From contig VSOZ01000020.1 of assembly GCA_009775095.1 (NCBI GenBank), positions 1 through 64,000 of the forward strand: 64,000 bases of DNA, given 5' to 3'. The first letter of the stretch is position 1. Each line of letters begins with the position of its first letter. This DNA comes from Muribaculum sp. (GTDB lineage: Bacteria; Bacteroidota; Bacteroidia; Bacteroidales; Muribaculaceae). Made by a program: the position numbers and the translations under genes. Positions 8,230-16,652 of this stretch are shown in pieces. A model generated the notes under the pieces. The model was given only the letters and a program-made list of their open reading frames with translations. It made no database searches and was not told where the DNA came from.

Positions 8230-9335
8230 AATGACGACAATACTTTTTTCAGTCCTGTTATGTCACTCTCGTCCATGGCGGCGCTTATGCTGAAGCGCAG
8301 TCTTTCCGTACCAGCAGGCACGGTGGGAGTGCGTATCGGCAGAGCCTTATATCCTAAAGCCAACAGGTTCTCTGACAGCTTTACCGCTCTGGCTGCGTCA
8401 CCGATTATCAGAGGCGTTATGTGGGAGGGGGGCTGTGTAGAATCCAAGGCTTCGGCAAGTAGAGATGACAGGTGGCCTACTTTGGTGCGCTCCGTATCCA
8501 TTGCTGTCAGTTTTTCTACAATAAAACGTGTCCATGCCGAGTTTATCGGCGGCAGTGCTGTCGAGAATATGAAGCTGCGCGATCGGTTGATAAGAAATGA
8601 TTTCATCACCGGCGAAACGGCTGTAAAAGCTCCGCATGAGGCGGCGGCCTTTCCGAACGTGCCGACTATAATGTCAACCGACTCATAGTATGGCGAGGCT
8701 TTGGCGAGTCCGAGTCCTTTCGGGCCGCATACGCCGAAAGCGTGCGCTTCGTCAATGTACAACTGCACCGACGGATACTTCTGTTTTAGTGAGGCGAGAA
8801 CGGCTATGTCGCAGCTGTCGCCTTCCATACTGAATACTGACTCGGTTATGACAAGCAACCGTTCGTAGCGACCGGCATTTTTTTGTATTATGGACTCAAG
8901 ATGGTTGTAATCGTTGTGGCGAAACCGTGTGAATGGTGCGCGCGAAAGTACGATACCGTCAATAATGCTCGCGTGACTTAGTCTGTCGGCTACGATGAAT
9001 GTGCCTTGTCCGGCTATGGCTGAGATTATTCCGGTGTTGGCGTGATATCCGCTGTTGAATAACAATATGTCGCGACCATATAGCTGCGACATCATATCTT
9101 CAAGCCGGAAGTGTTCGTCCTGACGTGATGCAAGAAGGCGTGAGGCCGACGAGGTCATCGGTATATGCCGGTGATGTTCGTCGGAAAAAAACTCGGAACG
9201 CAGGTCTTCGCGTTCACCGAGACCCATATAGTCGTTGGTGGAAAAGTCGACATATCCGGTCGATCCATCTTTGGGTATGGTCCTGAAATTTCCCTGTGCC
9301 TGAATATTCTTAAGTATATCGCTGTAATAGGTCAT
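8226..9335 (-). CDS. bioF: 8-amino-7-oxononanoate synthase
   Basis: 369 residues from ATG 9335, chosen because the predicted promoter lies just upstream. PLP-dependent alpha-oxoamine synthase: VDFSTNDYMGLG at the N-terminus, SGYHANTGIISA, the DEAHAFGV block, and the PLP lysine in VGTFGKAAASCGAF. It condenses pimeloyl-ACP with alanine. First gene of the biotin-precursor operon, overlapping the bioGC fusion by 4 bp. BioF proteins and KBL/ALAS share this fold, but the bio neighbours settle the call. Confidence 0.95.
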   Translation of the reverse strand: MTYYSDILKNIQAQGNFRTIPKDGSTGYVDFSTNDYMGLGEREDLRSEFFSDEHHRHIPMTSSASRLLASRQDEHFRLEDMMSQLYGRDILLFNSGYHANTGIISAIAGQGTFIVADRLSHASIIDGIVLSRAPFTRFRHNDYNHLESIIQKNAGRYERLLVITESVFSMEGDSCDIAVLASLKQKYPSVQLYIDEAHAFGVCGPKGLGLAKASPYYESVDIIVGTFGKAAASCGAFTAVSPVMKSFLINRSRSFIFSTALPPINSAWTRFIVEKLTAMDTERTKVGHLSSLLAEALDSTQPPSHITPLIIGDAARAVKLSENLLALGYKALPIRTPTVPAGTERLRFSISAAMDESDITGLKKVLSSL

Positions 9336-9353
9336 TGTTATTCTACTTCCCTG

Positions 9354-9384
9354 CAAAATTACTTAAAATAGCTTTAATACGCAA
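9354..9384 (-). promoter_or_regulatory. Promoter of the bio operon
   Basis: On the minus strand, TTG (9384-9382), a 20-bp spacer, and TAATTTTG (9361-9354) fit the Bacteroides consensus. The leader to ATG 9335 would be about 12-14 nt. An inverted repeat CCGTT/AACGG (9400-9404, 9416-9420) lies just upstream of -33 and could be an operator; no BirA-type box was seen. Confidence 0.7.
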
Positions 9385-9486
9385 TTTTACCCGTAAAAGC
9401 CGTTTGAAACCGCTTAACGGATAGAAAAGTGTAGTTCTTGGCGCCTAAAAGATTGAGGTACAGTGGATATATGCTATCCATGTAGA

Positions 9487-9855
9487 TCAGATGACGGTGA
9501 TGGCAAGAGTTTTGTCTGTGTCGAGGTTTATGATGTCATGGTTTTGGCCGATTTTAAGAATGACGGATGGTGCGCCCCGCTTCAGTGTATAGCATATCCT
9601 TGAGTCGGCATCAACGGTTACGGGGAATACCACTAATTTGTCGGCGGTGATGATGTAGGGTATCTCTTTCCCCTCTGTGTCAATTATAATGAAGTCGCCG
9701 ACGATGACGTCGCGTATATATTCTTCAGCTACTGAGGCGTAACGTGCGGTTATATTGTGTTCTGATTTGTTGACAACGATGATTTCGTTGTCGCGTGGCG
9801 TGCATAGATATATGGCTATTGCCATAAAGCATGCAATAGATAGGACCGTTTTCAA
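9487..9855 (-). CDS. Small exported protein, unknown
   Basis: 122 residues. A hydrophobic leader (residues 3-18) suggests export or an N-terminal anchor. The remainder alternates short strands: NEIIVVNKSEHNI..., GKEIPYIIT..., CYTLKRGAPS. The order 'protein not exact but plus ...EVPYQ... plus ...YTI..G.P' recalls the N-terminal part of DUF4861 proteins, but it is far shorter than that family and the match is by eye only. It stands alone between the bio promoter and the divergent cation transporter. A -7 box is present 37-44 bp upstream of the start. Confidence 0.6.
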   Translation of the reverse strand: MKTVLSIACFMAIAIYLCTPRDNEIIVVNKSEHNITARYASVAEEYIRDVIVGDFIIIDTEGKEIPYIITADKLVVFPVTVDADSRICYTLKRGAPSVILKIGQNHDIINLDTDKTLAITVI

Positions 9856-9891
9856 GGTTGCAGGTTTTAATTAGCGACAAATGATTTTGAA

Positions 9892-9899
9892 CAAAGATA
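9892..9899 (-). promoter_or_regulatory. -7 box of the 122-residue exported protein gene
   Basis: TATCTTTG on the minus strand is a perfect TAnnTTTG. No TTG is found at the -33 distance, so only half of the promoter is convincing. Leader about 30 nt. Confidence 0.45.
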
Positions 9900-10024
9900 A
9901 TTAAATTTTTTGAATCGGAATGATTGGAATGAAAAATAATATTATGATCCAATTTTATTAGTATAAATACCGATAAATGTAGTAACTTCAAGCGTTGAAT
10001 ATTACATATAACGTTATAATTAAT

Positions 10025-10945
10025 ATGACTACGTCAGAAAATAGTACTGTAGATGCCTCAATAGTCTCTACTATAAAGCGGGTGACATGGATCGGTTTCT
10101 GGGTCAATGCCGTGCTTATGGTCCTGAAGATATTCTTTGGATGGTACGGTCATAGCGACGCCCTTGTAGCTGACGGTGTGCACTCGCTCAGTGATTTTGC
10201 TACGGACCTTATCGTGCTTGTGTTTGTAGGATTGGCCTATAAACATGCCGATAACTCTCATCCTTACGGTCACGGGAAATACGAGACATTCGCAACTCTG
10301 CTCATCGCAGTGGCTTTACTTATTGTGGCTATAGGGCTTGGCATCGGCGGCGTAAGGACCATCATGGCCTTTGTTGACGGCAGTGTGTTGCCGCGCCCTG
10401 ACATATGGACGCTCGTCGTGGCTATTGTCTCAATATTTGCCAAAGAATATCTGTTCAGATACACGGTAAGAGTGGGACGCCGCATAAATTCAAGTTCGCT
10501 TATAGCCAATGCATGGCATCACCGAAGCGATGCCATATCGTCGATAGCCACTCTTGTCGGTGTGTCGGCATCTTATTTTCTCGGAGAGCAGTGGCGTATT
10601 CTTGACCCGGTGGCGTCGTTGCTGATTGCGGTGTTTATCATCATATCGGCCGTTCAGATAGGACAGCCGGCGATAAACGAGTTGCTTGAACGCGCGTTGC
10701 CTGAGGATGAGGTATTGCGGATAAGTGACATAATAAAGTCGGTAAAAGGTGTGAAAGACTTTCATCACCTTCGTACACGCCGAAACGGCCACACCGTCAT
10801 GATAGACTGTCATGTAAAGGTTGACCCGTATATAACCGTAACCGAGGGACACGATATAGCTTCTGCGGTTGAGTCCAAGCTACGTGACTCATACGGACGT
10901 GATACTGTCATAAATGTTCATATAGAACCGTTTAAAGACGCCTGA
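10025..10945 (+). CDS. Cation diffusion facilitator (CDF) metal exporter
   Basis: 306 residues from ATG 10025 (the in-frame TTG at 9995 is unlikely). Six membrane helices; metal site motifs HSLSDFATD in helix 2 (HxxxD-type) and HHRSDAISS in helix 5, plus the conserved HPYGHGKYE loop. A cytoplasmic C-terminal domain (about 210-300) has the usual alpha-beta fold with DCHVKVDP. It exports Zn, Fe or Mn against protons from the cytoplasm; metal choice cannot be read reliably. Monocistronic; a bidirectional terminator separates it from the xylan locus. Confidence 0.92.
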   Translation: MTTSENSTVDASIVSTIKRVTWIGFWVNAVLMVLKIFFGWYGHSDALVADGVHSLSDFATDLIVLVFVGLAYKHADNSHPYGHGKYETFATLLIAVALLIVAIGLGIGGVRTIMAFVDGSVLPRPDIWTLVVAIVSIFAKEYLFRYTVRVGRRINSSSLIANAWHHRSDAISSIATLVGVSASYFLGEQWRILDPVASLLIAVFIIISAVQIGQPAINELLERALPEDEVLRISDIIKSVKGVKDFHHLRTRRNGHTVMIDCHVKVDPYITVTEGHDIASAVESKLRDSYGRDTVINVHIEPFKDA

Positions 10946-10965
10946 CAAGCAAGGCCGTGTATATA

Positions 10966-11015
10966 TTAAAAAGTAGACGCCGTGCGGCAACTATCAGCCG
11001 ACGGCGTCTATTGTT
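10966..11015. terminator. Bidirectional terminator between CDF gene and xylan locus
   Basis: TAGACGCCGT-G-CGGC (10974-10988) pairs with GCCGACGGCGTCTA (10997-11010) with one bulge. TTGTTTT follows on plus and CTTTTTAAT on minus, so it can end both the CDF transcript and the GH67 end of the xylan operon. Confidence 0.85.
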
Positions 11016-11026
11016 TTATAGTCAGT

Positions 11027-13063
11027 CTATCGTTGGCTGTTTAGCAGGTCAGCGGGGGGACATTCGAAATTGCTTATCCCGAGGTTGACTTTTTTAAGGT
11101 CATTGAGATTGTGTACCGGAGGAGTGATGTCGTCGGGGAAAGGCATGCCTGAGAACTCTTGGAAGTACAGCAGACATCCGTCTTTCCACCATATGGCATC
11201 GCGCACTTGTGTTTTCAGACGCCGTTGAACATCGTCAAACAGAGTCGGATCTACATATGGTTTTACGTGCTCCCAGCGGCGTTGGAAGTCTCTGGCCTCG
11301 GCAACACCACGTTCGTAGTGACGGCAAAGGCTTTCCCACAGAGTCTCGCCTGAAGCAAGACGATAATCCCACGGCAGATGGTGGAACCAGAGTATAAATT
11401 CTTCGGGACAGTCGGCCGGATTATCAAACCGCTTAGCCAATTCGTCAGGATACTGGCCCACAGCGTTGCTGCCGCGTGAACTGCGATCGAAACCTATGCC
11501 GGTACTGTCGGCCCTGTGGTAGTATGACGGCATCCAGTCAGGACGTGAACCCTCTATGGCGCACCACGGTTCCGGACCGTAATGGTGACCAAACGCAAAC
11601 AGGTGATGCAGACCCATAGGCATCATGTAGTCTACAACAGCTTCGCGGCTGCGCATCATTATGTCGATAACCTCGTCATATAATTTTTCAGGCACTTTCT
11701 CACCATCAAATACGGTTTGTGCAAGCCATTCGCCGGCTATCTCTTCGCCGGTAAGAGCCGGATTCCACGCGAGACGTCCGAAAGCATACCAGTTGGCCTG
11801 TGCAAACGGGTGACCGGTCCAGTTGTCATCGTCGCCCACGTTGGCGACCCCGGCCACGGCTTTTAGTGACTGCGGGTCAACATAATTGAAAAACTCTTTC
11901 CACATAGGCGCGAGATACGCCAGATGATTGCTGTGACCGAGATATTCCTGCGTGATCTGGAATTCCACCATGCAGTCGGTCGACGGCATGGCTCCGAACA
12001 GCGGGCTGTAGGGTTCGCGAGGCTGGAAGTCGACAGGTCCGTTTTTTATCTGTACGATGACATTGTCATCAAACTGCCCGTCAAGCGGCTGAAATTCAAT
12101 GTAAGCCTGTTTTGCGCGGTCGGCGTCGGCGGGAGAGTAGACAAACGCTCTCCACATGACGATACCCCCGTGGGGTTTTAGAGCACGGGCCATCATGTTG
12201 GCTCCCTGTGCATGTGTGCGGTCAAAGTCACATGGGCCGGGCTGTCCTTCGGAATTGGCTTTAACGAGAAATCCTCCGAAGTCGGGGATAAGACGGTATA
12301 TTTCACTAGCTTTGTCTTTCCACCATTTTATCACTTTCCCGTCAAGCGGGTCGGCTGTAGAAAGGTTGTCAAGCTGCATGGGCGCGGCAAAGTTGGCTGA
12401 CAGATACACTTTTATGCCGTAAGGACGGAATATGTCGGCGATTGCCTTGACTTTTTGCAGATATTCCGCCGACAAGATGCGCGACGATGCGTTGACATTG
12501 TTAAGCACAACTCCGTTTATGCCCACTGCCGCATTGGCCCGGGCATACTCCTTATAGCGTGGCGATATTGTGCCGGGGAGTTCATCCCACAGCCATATGC
12601 TGTGACCGGCGTAGCCCCGTTCAATTGTCCCGTCAAGATTGTCCCAGTGATTTAGGATACGTAAATCATAGGCCGGAACTTCTCTGATCTCACCCGACAG
12701 GTTTTTGCCGGTACGTTGCAGGGCTATAAGACGATATGCTCCGTACAGAAGACCCTGTGCGTTGTTTGCTGTCAGAGTCACCTTGTCTTTACCGGGTGTG
12801 ATTATGAAACCGTCGCGTCCGAGGCTTTTATCTTTTACGAGTTTCATCTCCACGGGGGCGCCGGTCCATGAGCCGCGCAATTCTGCCGCGGCTACGTCAA
12901 TTGTCGGCGATGATGACTTCGGCGTTCTTATAACTGCGGAATTGCCTTCGGCAGGTTGCGGCAACCACAACCGAGTCCCGTCATAAACGGCAGCTTTCGC
13001 CGACATGCCTGCAAGCATGAAGACGAAAGCACCAATAATATAATATTTAACCAATCTATTCAT
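11027..13063 (-). CDS. GH67 alpha-glucuronidase
   Basis: 678 residues from ATG 13063. Signal peptide cut near residue 24 (AKA), so exported, probably periplasmic. Three blocks carry the GH67 catalytic centre: VKANSEGQPGP (acid Glu, about residue 272), LDGQFDDNV (Asp, about 332) and FQPREPYSP (Glu, about 350). GH67 enzymes remove 4-O-methyl-glucuronic acid from the non-reducing end xylose of xylo-oligosaccharides. Length is normal for the family. It overlaps GH43 by 8 bp (ATGAATAG) and is the last gene of the xylan operon. Confidence 0.95.
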   Translation of the reverse strand: MNRLVKYYIIGAFVFMLAGMSAKAAVYDGTRLWLPQPAEGNSAVIRTPKSSSPTIDVAAAELRGSWTGAPVEMKLVKDKSLGRDGFIITPGKDKVTLTANNAQGLLYGAYRLIALQRTGKNLSGEIREVPAYDLRILNHWDNLDGTIERGYAGHSIWLWDELPGTISPRYKEYARANAAVGINGVVLNNVNASSRILSAEYLQKVKAIADIFRPYGIKVYLSANFAAPMQLDNLSTADPLDGKVIKWWKDKASEIYRLIPDFGGFLVKANSEGQPGPCDFDRTHAQGANMMARALKPHGGIVMWRAFVYSPADADRAKQAYIEFQPLDGQFDDNVIVQIKNGPVDFQPREPYSPLFGAMPSTDCMVEFQITQEYLGHSNHLAYLAPMWKEFFNYVDPQSLKAVAGVANVGDDDNWTGHPFAQANWYAFGRLAWNPALTGEEIAGEWLAQTVFDGEKVPEKLYDEVIDIMMRSREAVVDYMMPMGLHHLFAFGHHYGPEPWCAIEGSRPDWMPSYYHRADSTGIGFDRSSRGSNAVGQYPDELAKRFDNPADCPEEFILWFHHLPWDYRLASGETLWESLCRHYERGVAEARDFQRRWEHVKPYVDPTLFDDVQRRLKTQVRDAIWWKDGCLLYFQEFSGMPFPDDITPPVHNLNDLKKVNLGISNFECPPADLLNSQR

Positions 13064-14039
13064 CACCTGTGCCGCCGCCATCGATTGTTATTATACGGCC
13101 GTCGGCGTCATACTCCAACGGAGTCACTTTCAGACTGCGGAGCCATGTCTTTCCGCCCGAGGGCACACAGTCATGGTGGAATATATACCACTTGCCTTTG
13201 TGCTCCACAATAGCGTGGTGGGTGGTCCATCCTACGACAGGAGTCATGATACAGCCCTGATATGTGAAAGGACCGTAAGGATTGTCGCCCACTGCGTAGC
13301 ACAAACGGTGGGTGTCGCCGGTTGAGTAGGAGAAATAGTACTTGCCGTTGTACTTGTGCATCCATGACGCTTCAAAGAAGCGGCGCTCGTTGTCACCGGC
13401 TGTAAGCGGTTGGCCTGTAGCGGGATCGAGTATCACGATAGGACGCGGTTCTTCGGCAAACTGAAGCATGTCTTTGGTCAGCTTTACGACGCGTGAGGGG
13501 ATGGCGGGATTTTCATCCGGCTCGAGATGCGGATCTTCGATAGCCTTGTTGTCGCGGTAACGCTGCAACTGTCCGCCCCACAGACCGCCGAAGTACATGT
13601 AGTAGTCATCGCCTTCGCGGAACACGGCCGGGTCTATAGAGTAGCTGCCGCGTATAGGGTCGGGCTGCGGAATGAACGGCCCCTCGGGCTTGTCAGCCAC
13701 GGCCACACCTATATGGAACACGTCGTTTTTGTCCTTTAACGGGAAATACATGTAGTACTTACCGTCTTTTTCAGCCACATCGCAGTCCCAGAGCTGACGT
13801 CCGGCCCACGGTATGTCGACTACATCAAGTACTTTGCCATGGTCTATGACTTCGCCCTCCATGATGTCATCGGTTGAGAAGACATGGTAGTCTTTCATCT
13901 CGAAGTGGTCGCCATTGTCGTTTTCACCGGCACCGCTGTCCCAGTCATGTGAAGGGTATATATATACTCGTCCGTTAAATACGTGCACTGCGGGATCGGC
14001 CATGTAGTCCTGCGGCACCAGATATCTTTCTTTCTTCAT
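13056..14039 (-). CDS. GH43 family beta-xylosidase/arabinofuranosidase, probably cytoplasmic
   Basis: 327 residues, no signal peptide: the chain starts directly with the catalytic domain. The general base is Asp15 in DYMADPAVHVFNG; a second carboxylate is in LWDCDVAEKDGKYYMYF, and the acid is Glu in RRFFEASWMHKY (about residue 224). The five-bladed propeller length is typical and no C-terminal beta-sandwich is attached. The absence of a leader, next to a sugar symporter, argues for final hydrolysis of short xylo-oligosaccharides in the cytoplasm. Xylosidase versus arabinofuranosidase cannot be decided; GH43 subfamily is not assigned. Confidence 0.88.
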   Translation of the reverse strand: MKKERYLVPQDYMADPAVHVFNGRVYIYPSHDWDSGAGENDNGDHFEMKDYHVFSTDDIMEGEVIDHGKVLDVVDIPWAGRQLWDCDVAEKDGKYYMYFPLKDKNDVFHIGVAVADKPEGPFIPQPDPIRGSYSIDPAVFREGDDYYMYFGGLWGGQLQRYRDNKAIEDPHLEPDENPAIPSRVVKLTKDMLQFAEEPRPIVILDPATGQPLTAGDNERRFFEASWMHKYNGKYYFSYSTGDTHRLCYAVGDNPYGPFTYQGCIMTPVVGWTTHHAIVEHKGKWYIFHHDCVPSGGKTWLRSLKVTPLEYDADGRIITIDGGGTGDE

Positions 14040-14054
14040 CGCTGTAATATGTCT

Positions 14055-15191
14055 TTATTTGTCGCCGCAATTAGCTTCGGCAACAACAGTATTAATAAAC
14101 GGTTTAACTTGATAGTTGCGGTCAAAAAGCAGAGGATACTCCTTGCGTCCGCGTACGGGCCAGTCATTTTTCCAAGAGTCGCCGTCGCTGACTCCCCATG
14201 CGGTCACACGGGTTATTACGTCGGAGTGTTTTATGAATAGGCGCATGACATCGGCCATACGATTGTTCCACTTTGCGTCGACATCCTCCGGAAGTCCGTC
14301 GGGATAAGGGTTGAGCTGTTTTTTGTAAGCGGTTGTATCGGACACATTGGCTCCTCGGTTTACTGTAGGAAGTGCGCTCATGTCCCATTCGGTAATCATG
14401 ACGTTGCAACCGGTTGCGGCAAAGGCCTCCAATGACTCTTCAAATTCGTTGAGGTCGGGATAGTCCATGCCCATGTGCGACTGCATGCCTATGGCGTCTA
14501 TGCGCAGGCCGCGCTCTTTCATGTCATTGACCATCTTAACAACCGTATTGCGGCGTCCCGGCACGTTCATGCCGTAGTCGTTGTAATAAAGTTCAGCGTC
14601 GGGGTCGGCTTCGTGTGCATATTGGAATGCCAGCGGTATGAATTCCTCACCGAGTATACGGTAGAAGCCGCTGTTACGGTAGCTTCCGTCTTCTACGATG
14701 GCCTCGTTCACGACATCCCATCCGTGTACGCGGCCTTTGTAACGGCCCACAACTGTATGTATATGGTCACGCAGACGTGCTTTCAGTGTCTCGGCATCGA
14801 CGTCTTTGCCGTTTTCATCGACAAGGAACCACGGGGCGCACTGTGAGTGCCATACAAGACAGTGGCCTATGATAAACATGCCGTTTTCTTCGCCTAATTT
14901 GACAAATGCATCGGCGTCATCCCAATAATACTTGTCCTCGGCAGGATGTATATTGGCACATTTCATGGCATTTTCAGCCACAATGGAGTTGAAGTGCTTC
15001 AAAGCTGTGGCCTGCCCCATCGAGTCGCGTCCCGAAACCTGATGTACATTCAGTGCCGTGCCCATAAGGAAGCAGTCTTTGAAACTATCTTTAAGGGTAG
15101 GTTCGGCCGCTGTCTTTTCGGCACACATGTAAAATGTTGATGACAGGGCGACTACGCCCGATAAAAGGATGAATTTGGTGATTTTCTTCAT
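14055..15191 (-). CDS. GH10 endo-xylanase, single domain
   Basis: 378 residues. Hydrophobic leader of about 22 residues ending in FYMC; Met at -1 is a poor lipobox, so both periplasmic release and lipid anchoring remain possible. Compact GH10 barrel with LVWHSQCAPWF, acid/base Glu163 in HGWDVVNEA, and nucleophile Glu268 in NVMITEWDMS. Carries no CBM, unlike the second GH10 of the locus, so it probably acts on imported oligosaccharides. It follows the symporter gene after 8 bp and precedes GH43 by 15 bp; this symporter/GH10/GH43 core resembles the xylanase clusters of Prevotella. Confidence 0.94.
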   Translation of the reverse strand: MKKITKFILLSGVVALSSTFYMCAEKTAAEPTLKDSFKDCFLMGTALNVHQVSGRDSMGQATALKHFNSIVAENAMKCANIHPAEDKYYWDDADAFVKLGEENGMFIIGHCLVWHSQCAPWFLVDENGKDVDAETLKARLRDHIHTVVGRYKGRVHGWDVVNEAIVEDGSYRNSGFYRILGEEFIPLAFQYAHEADPDAELYYNDYGMNVPGRRNTVVKMVNDMKERGLRIDAIGMQSHMGMDYPDLNEFEESLEAFAATGCNVMITEWDMSALPTVNRGANVSDTTAYKKQLNPYPDGLPEDVDAKWNNRMADVMRLFIKHSDVITRVTAWGVSDGDSWKNDWPVRGRKEYPLLFDRNYQVKPFINTVVAEANCGDK

Positions 15192-15199
15192 GATTTTAT

Positions 15200-16633
15200 T
15201 TAAATGTCTGATTTATGACGATTTTCAATCTCTTTATTTATAGCGTCGATACGGTCGTCGTCAAGGTCGTACTTCGAAATGATAAGTATGGCTACAACGA
15301 GCAGTATGGCGGGGATCACCGATACGAGCCACAGTATGCCCTGCTCGGCAAGCGGTGACTGTACACTGTCGGTGGCGTTGAAGTCGACAAAGGCGAGCAC
15401 GAGCCCCGGAACCACACCGCCAAGAGCCATGCCGGCCTTGTAGAATATGCCGGTAAGGGCGTTGACAATGCCGGAGATGCGGCGTCCGTGGGTGTATTCA
15501 CCGTAGGATATGACTTCAGGCACGAGTGCCCACATATAGCCCGTAGCTACAATGACACCGGTAGATTTTATGAACTGGGCCACATATACCAGCCACATAT
15601 GCTCTTTCAGCGCATCGACCATTGATATGAGGTAGAGAAGCCCCATGCCCACGATGGCCGTGATGAGGAATATGTAGAACATGCCCTTCTTGCCGACCAT
15701 GCGCTTGATAGATGGTATCATAGGCATGAAGATGAATGCCGGTATCGAGCCGAGGCCCATGAATATCGACAACTCTTCGGCTGTGCCGTGGAGATTGTAA
15801 TTGATGTAATATGCTCCGGCCGAGTTGCCTATGGCCATCATGGCGAATGCCGTGATAAAGAAGAACGCAAGTATGCGCAGTGGCTTGTTGCGTACAAATT
15901 CAAGCCAGAGGTCAGATACTTTTACATTTTCGGTCTCCTTTTTGTCCATAACCACTCGTTCGCGACACTGCGAGAAGCAGAAGAAGAGCAGGGCCAAGCC
16001 TATGATGCCGTATATCGACATGGTGATGAACCATGCGGAGTCGCTTGACGAAAGGTCGGAGGTTTCCGACGGGTCGAAAATCTTCAGGATGATAGGTATA
16101 CCCATGCCTACCGCAAGACCGCCCACATTGGCCATGAACATTCTCACTGAAGTAAGGATGGTGATTTCGTCGGTGTCGCGTGTCAGCGATGCGTTGAGTG
16201 CTCCATAGGGCACGTTGACCAACGTGTAGCACATCGACAGCCCTACATATGTAATATAGGCGTAGAGAAGCGAGCCCGAGAAGCCGTTCCAGAAGCATAG
16301 TATGGCAAAGCCTGTAAGCGGTATACCGCCGAGCACCAGATAGGCGCGATATTTGCCGAGCTTCGGGTCATGCTTGTCGACGAATGTGCCTACAAGAGGA
16401 TCCCATATGACGTCAACTATTCTTACGATAAGAAACATTATGGCCGCCACTCCGGGGTCGAGGCCATATACATTGGTATAGAAGAACAGCAAGTACATGC
16501 TGATCGTCTGGTAGATGAGGTTCTGGGCAAGGTCGCCCGAGCCGAACCCGATGCGTTGCATCCAGCCCAGTTTGTAGAAGCCTTTGCTTTGGGCTTCGGC
16601 ATTATTCACATTCATAGTTACCTGTGATTCCAT
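15200..16633 (-). CDS. GPH-family (MFS) glycoside:cation symporter
   Basis: 477 residues, about 12 membrane helices. Family signs: N-terminal GFGSGDLAQNLIYQ, DPLVGTFVDKHDPKLGKYRAY after helix 3 (the GPH form of the MFS loop motif), and GRRISGIVNALTG in the second half. Such proteins carry pentosides or glucuronides with Na+ or H+ across the inner membrane. Here it should bring xylo-oligosaccharides to the leaderless GH43. The ATG at 16633 is used; ATG 16615 is an alternative six codons in. It lies 19 bp after the esterase gene. Confidence 0.92.
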   Translation of the reverse strand: MESQVTMNVNNAEAQSKGFYKLGWMQRIGFGSGDLAQNLIYQTISMYLLFFYTNVYGLDPGVAAIMFLIVRIVDVIWDPLVGTFVDKHDPKLGKYRAYLVLGGIPLTGFAILCFWNGFSGSLLYAYITYVGLSMCYTLVNVPYGALNASLTRDTDEITILTSVRMFMANVGGLAVGMGIPIILKIFDPSETSDLSSSDSAWFITMSIYGIIGLALLFFCFSQCRERVVMDKKETENVKVSDLWLEFVRNKPLRILAFFFITAFAMMAIGNSAGAYYINYNLHGTAEELSIFMGLGSIPAFIFMPMIPSIKRMVGKKGMFYIFLITAIVGMGLLYLISMVDALKEHMWLVYVAQFIKSTGVIVATGYMWALVPEVISYGEYTHGRRISGIVNALTGIFYKAGMALGGVVPGLVLAFVDFNATDSVQSPLAEQGILWLVSVIPAILLVVAILIISKYDLDDDRIDAINKEIENRHKSDI

Positions 16634-16652
16634 GTTTTATAAGGTGGTTATA

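Noticed and set aside
9354..9356. TTG as start of bioF giving a longer protein
   Set aside because: The TTG is part of the predicted -7 box; ATG 9335 fits the family start.
9385..9486. BirA operator or biotin riboswitch upstream of bioF
   Set aside because: No long GTTAAC/TTGTAAACC-type dyad seen; only a short CCGTT/AACGG repeat.
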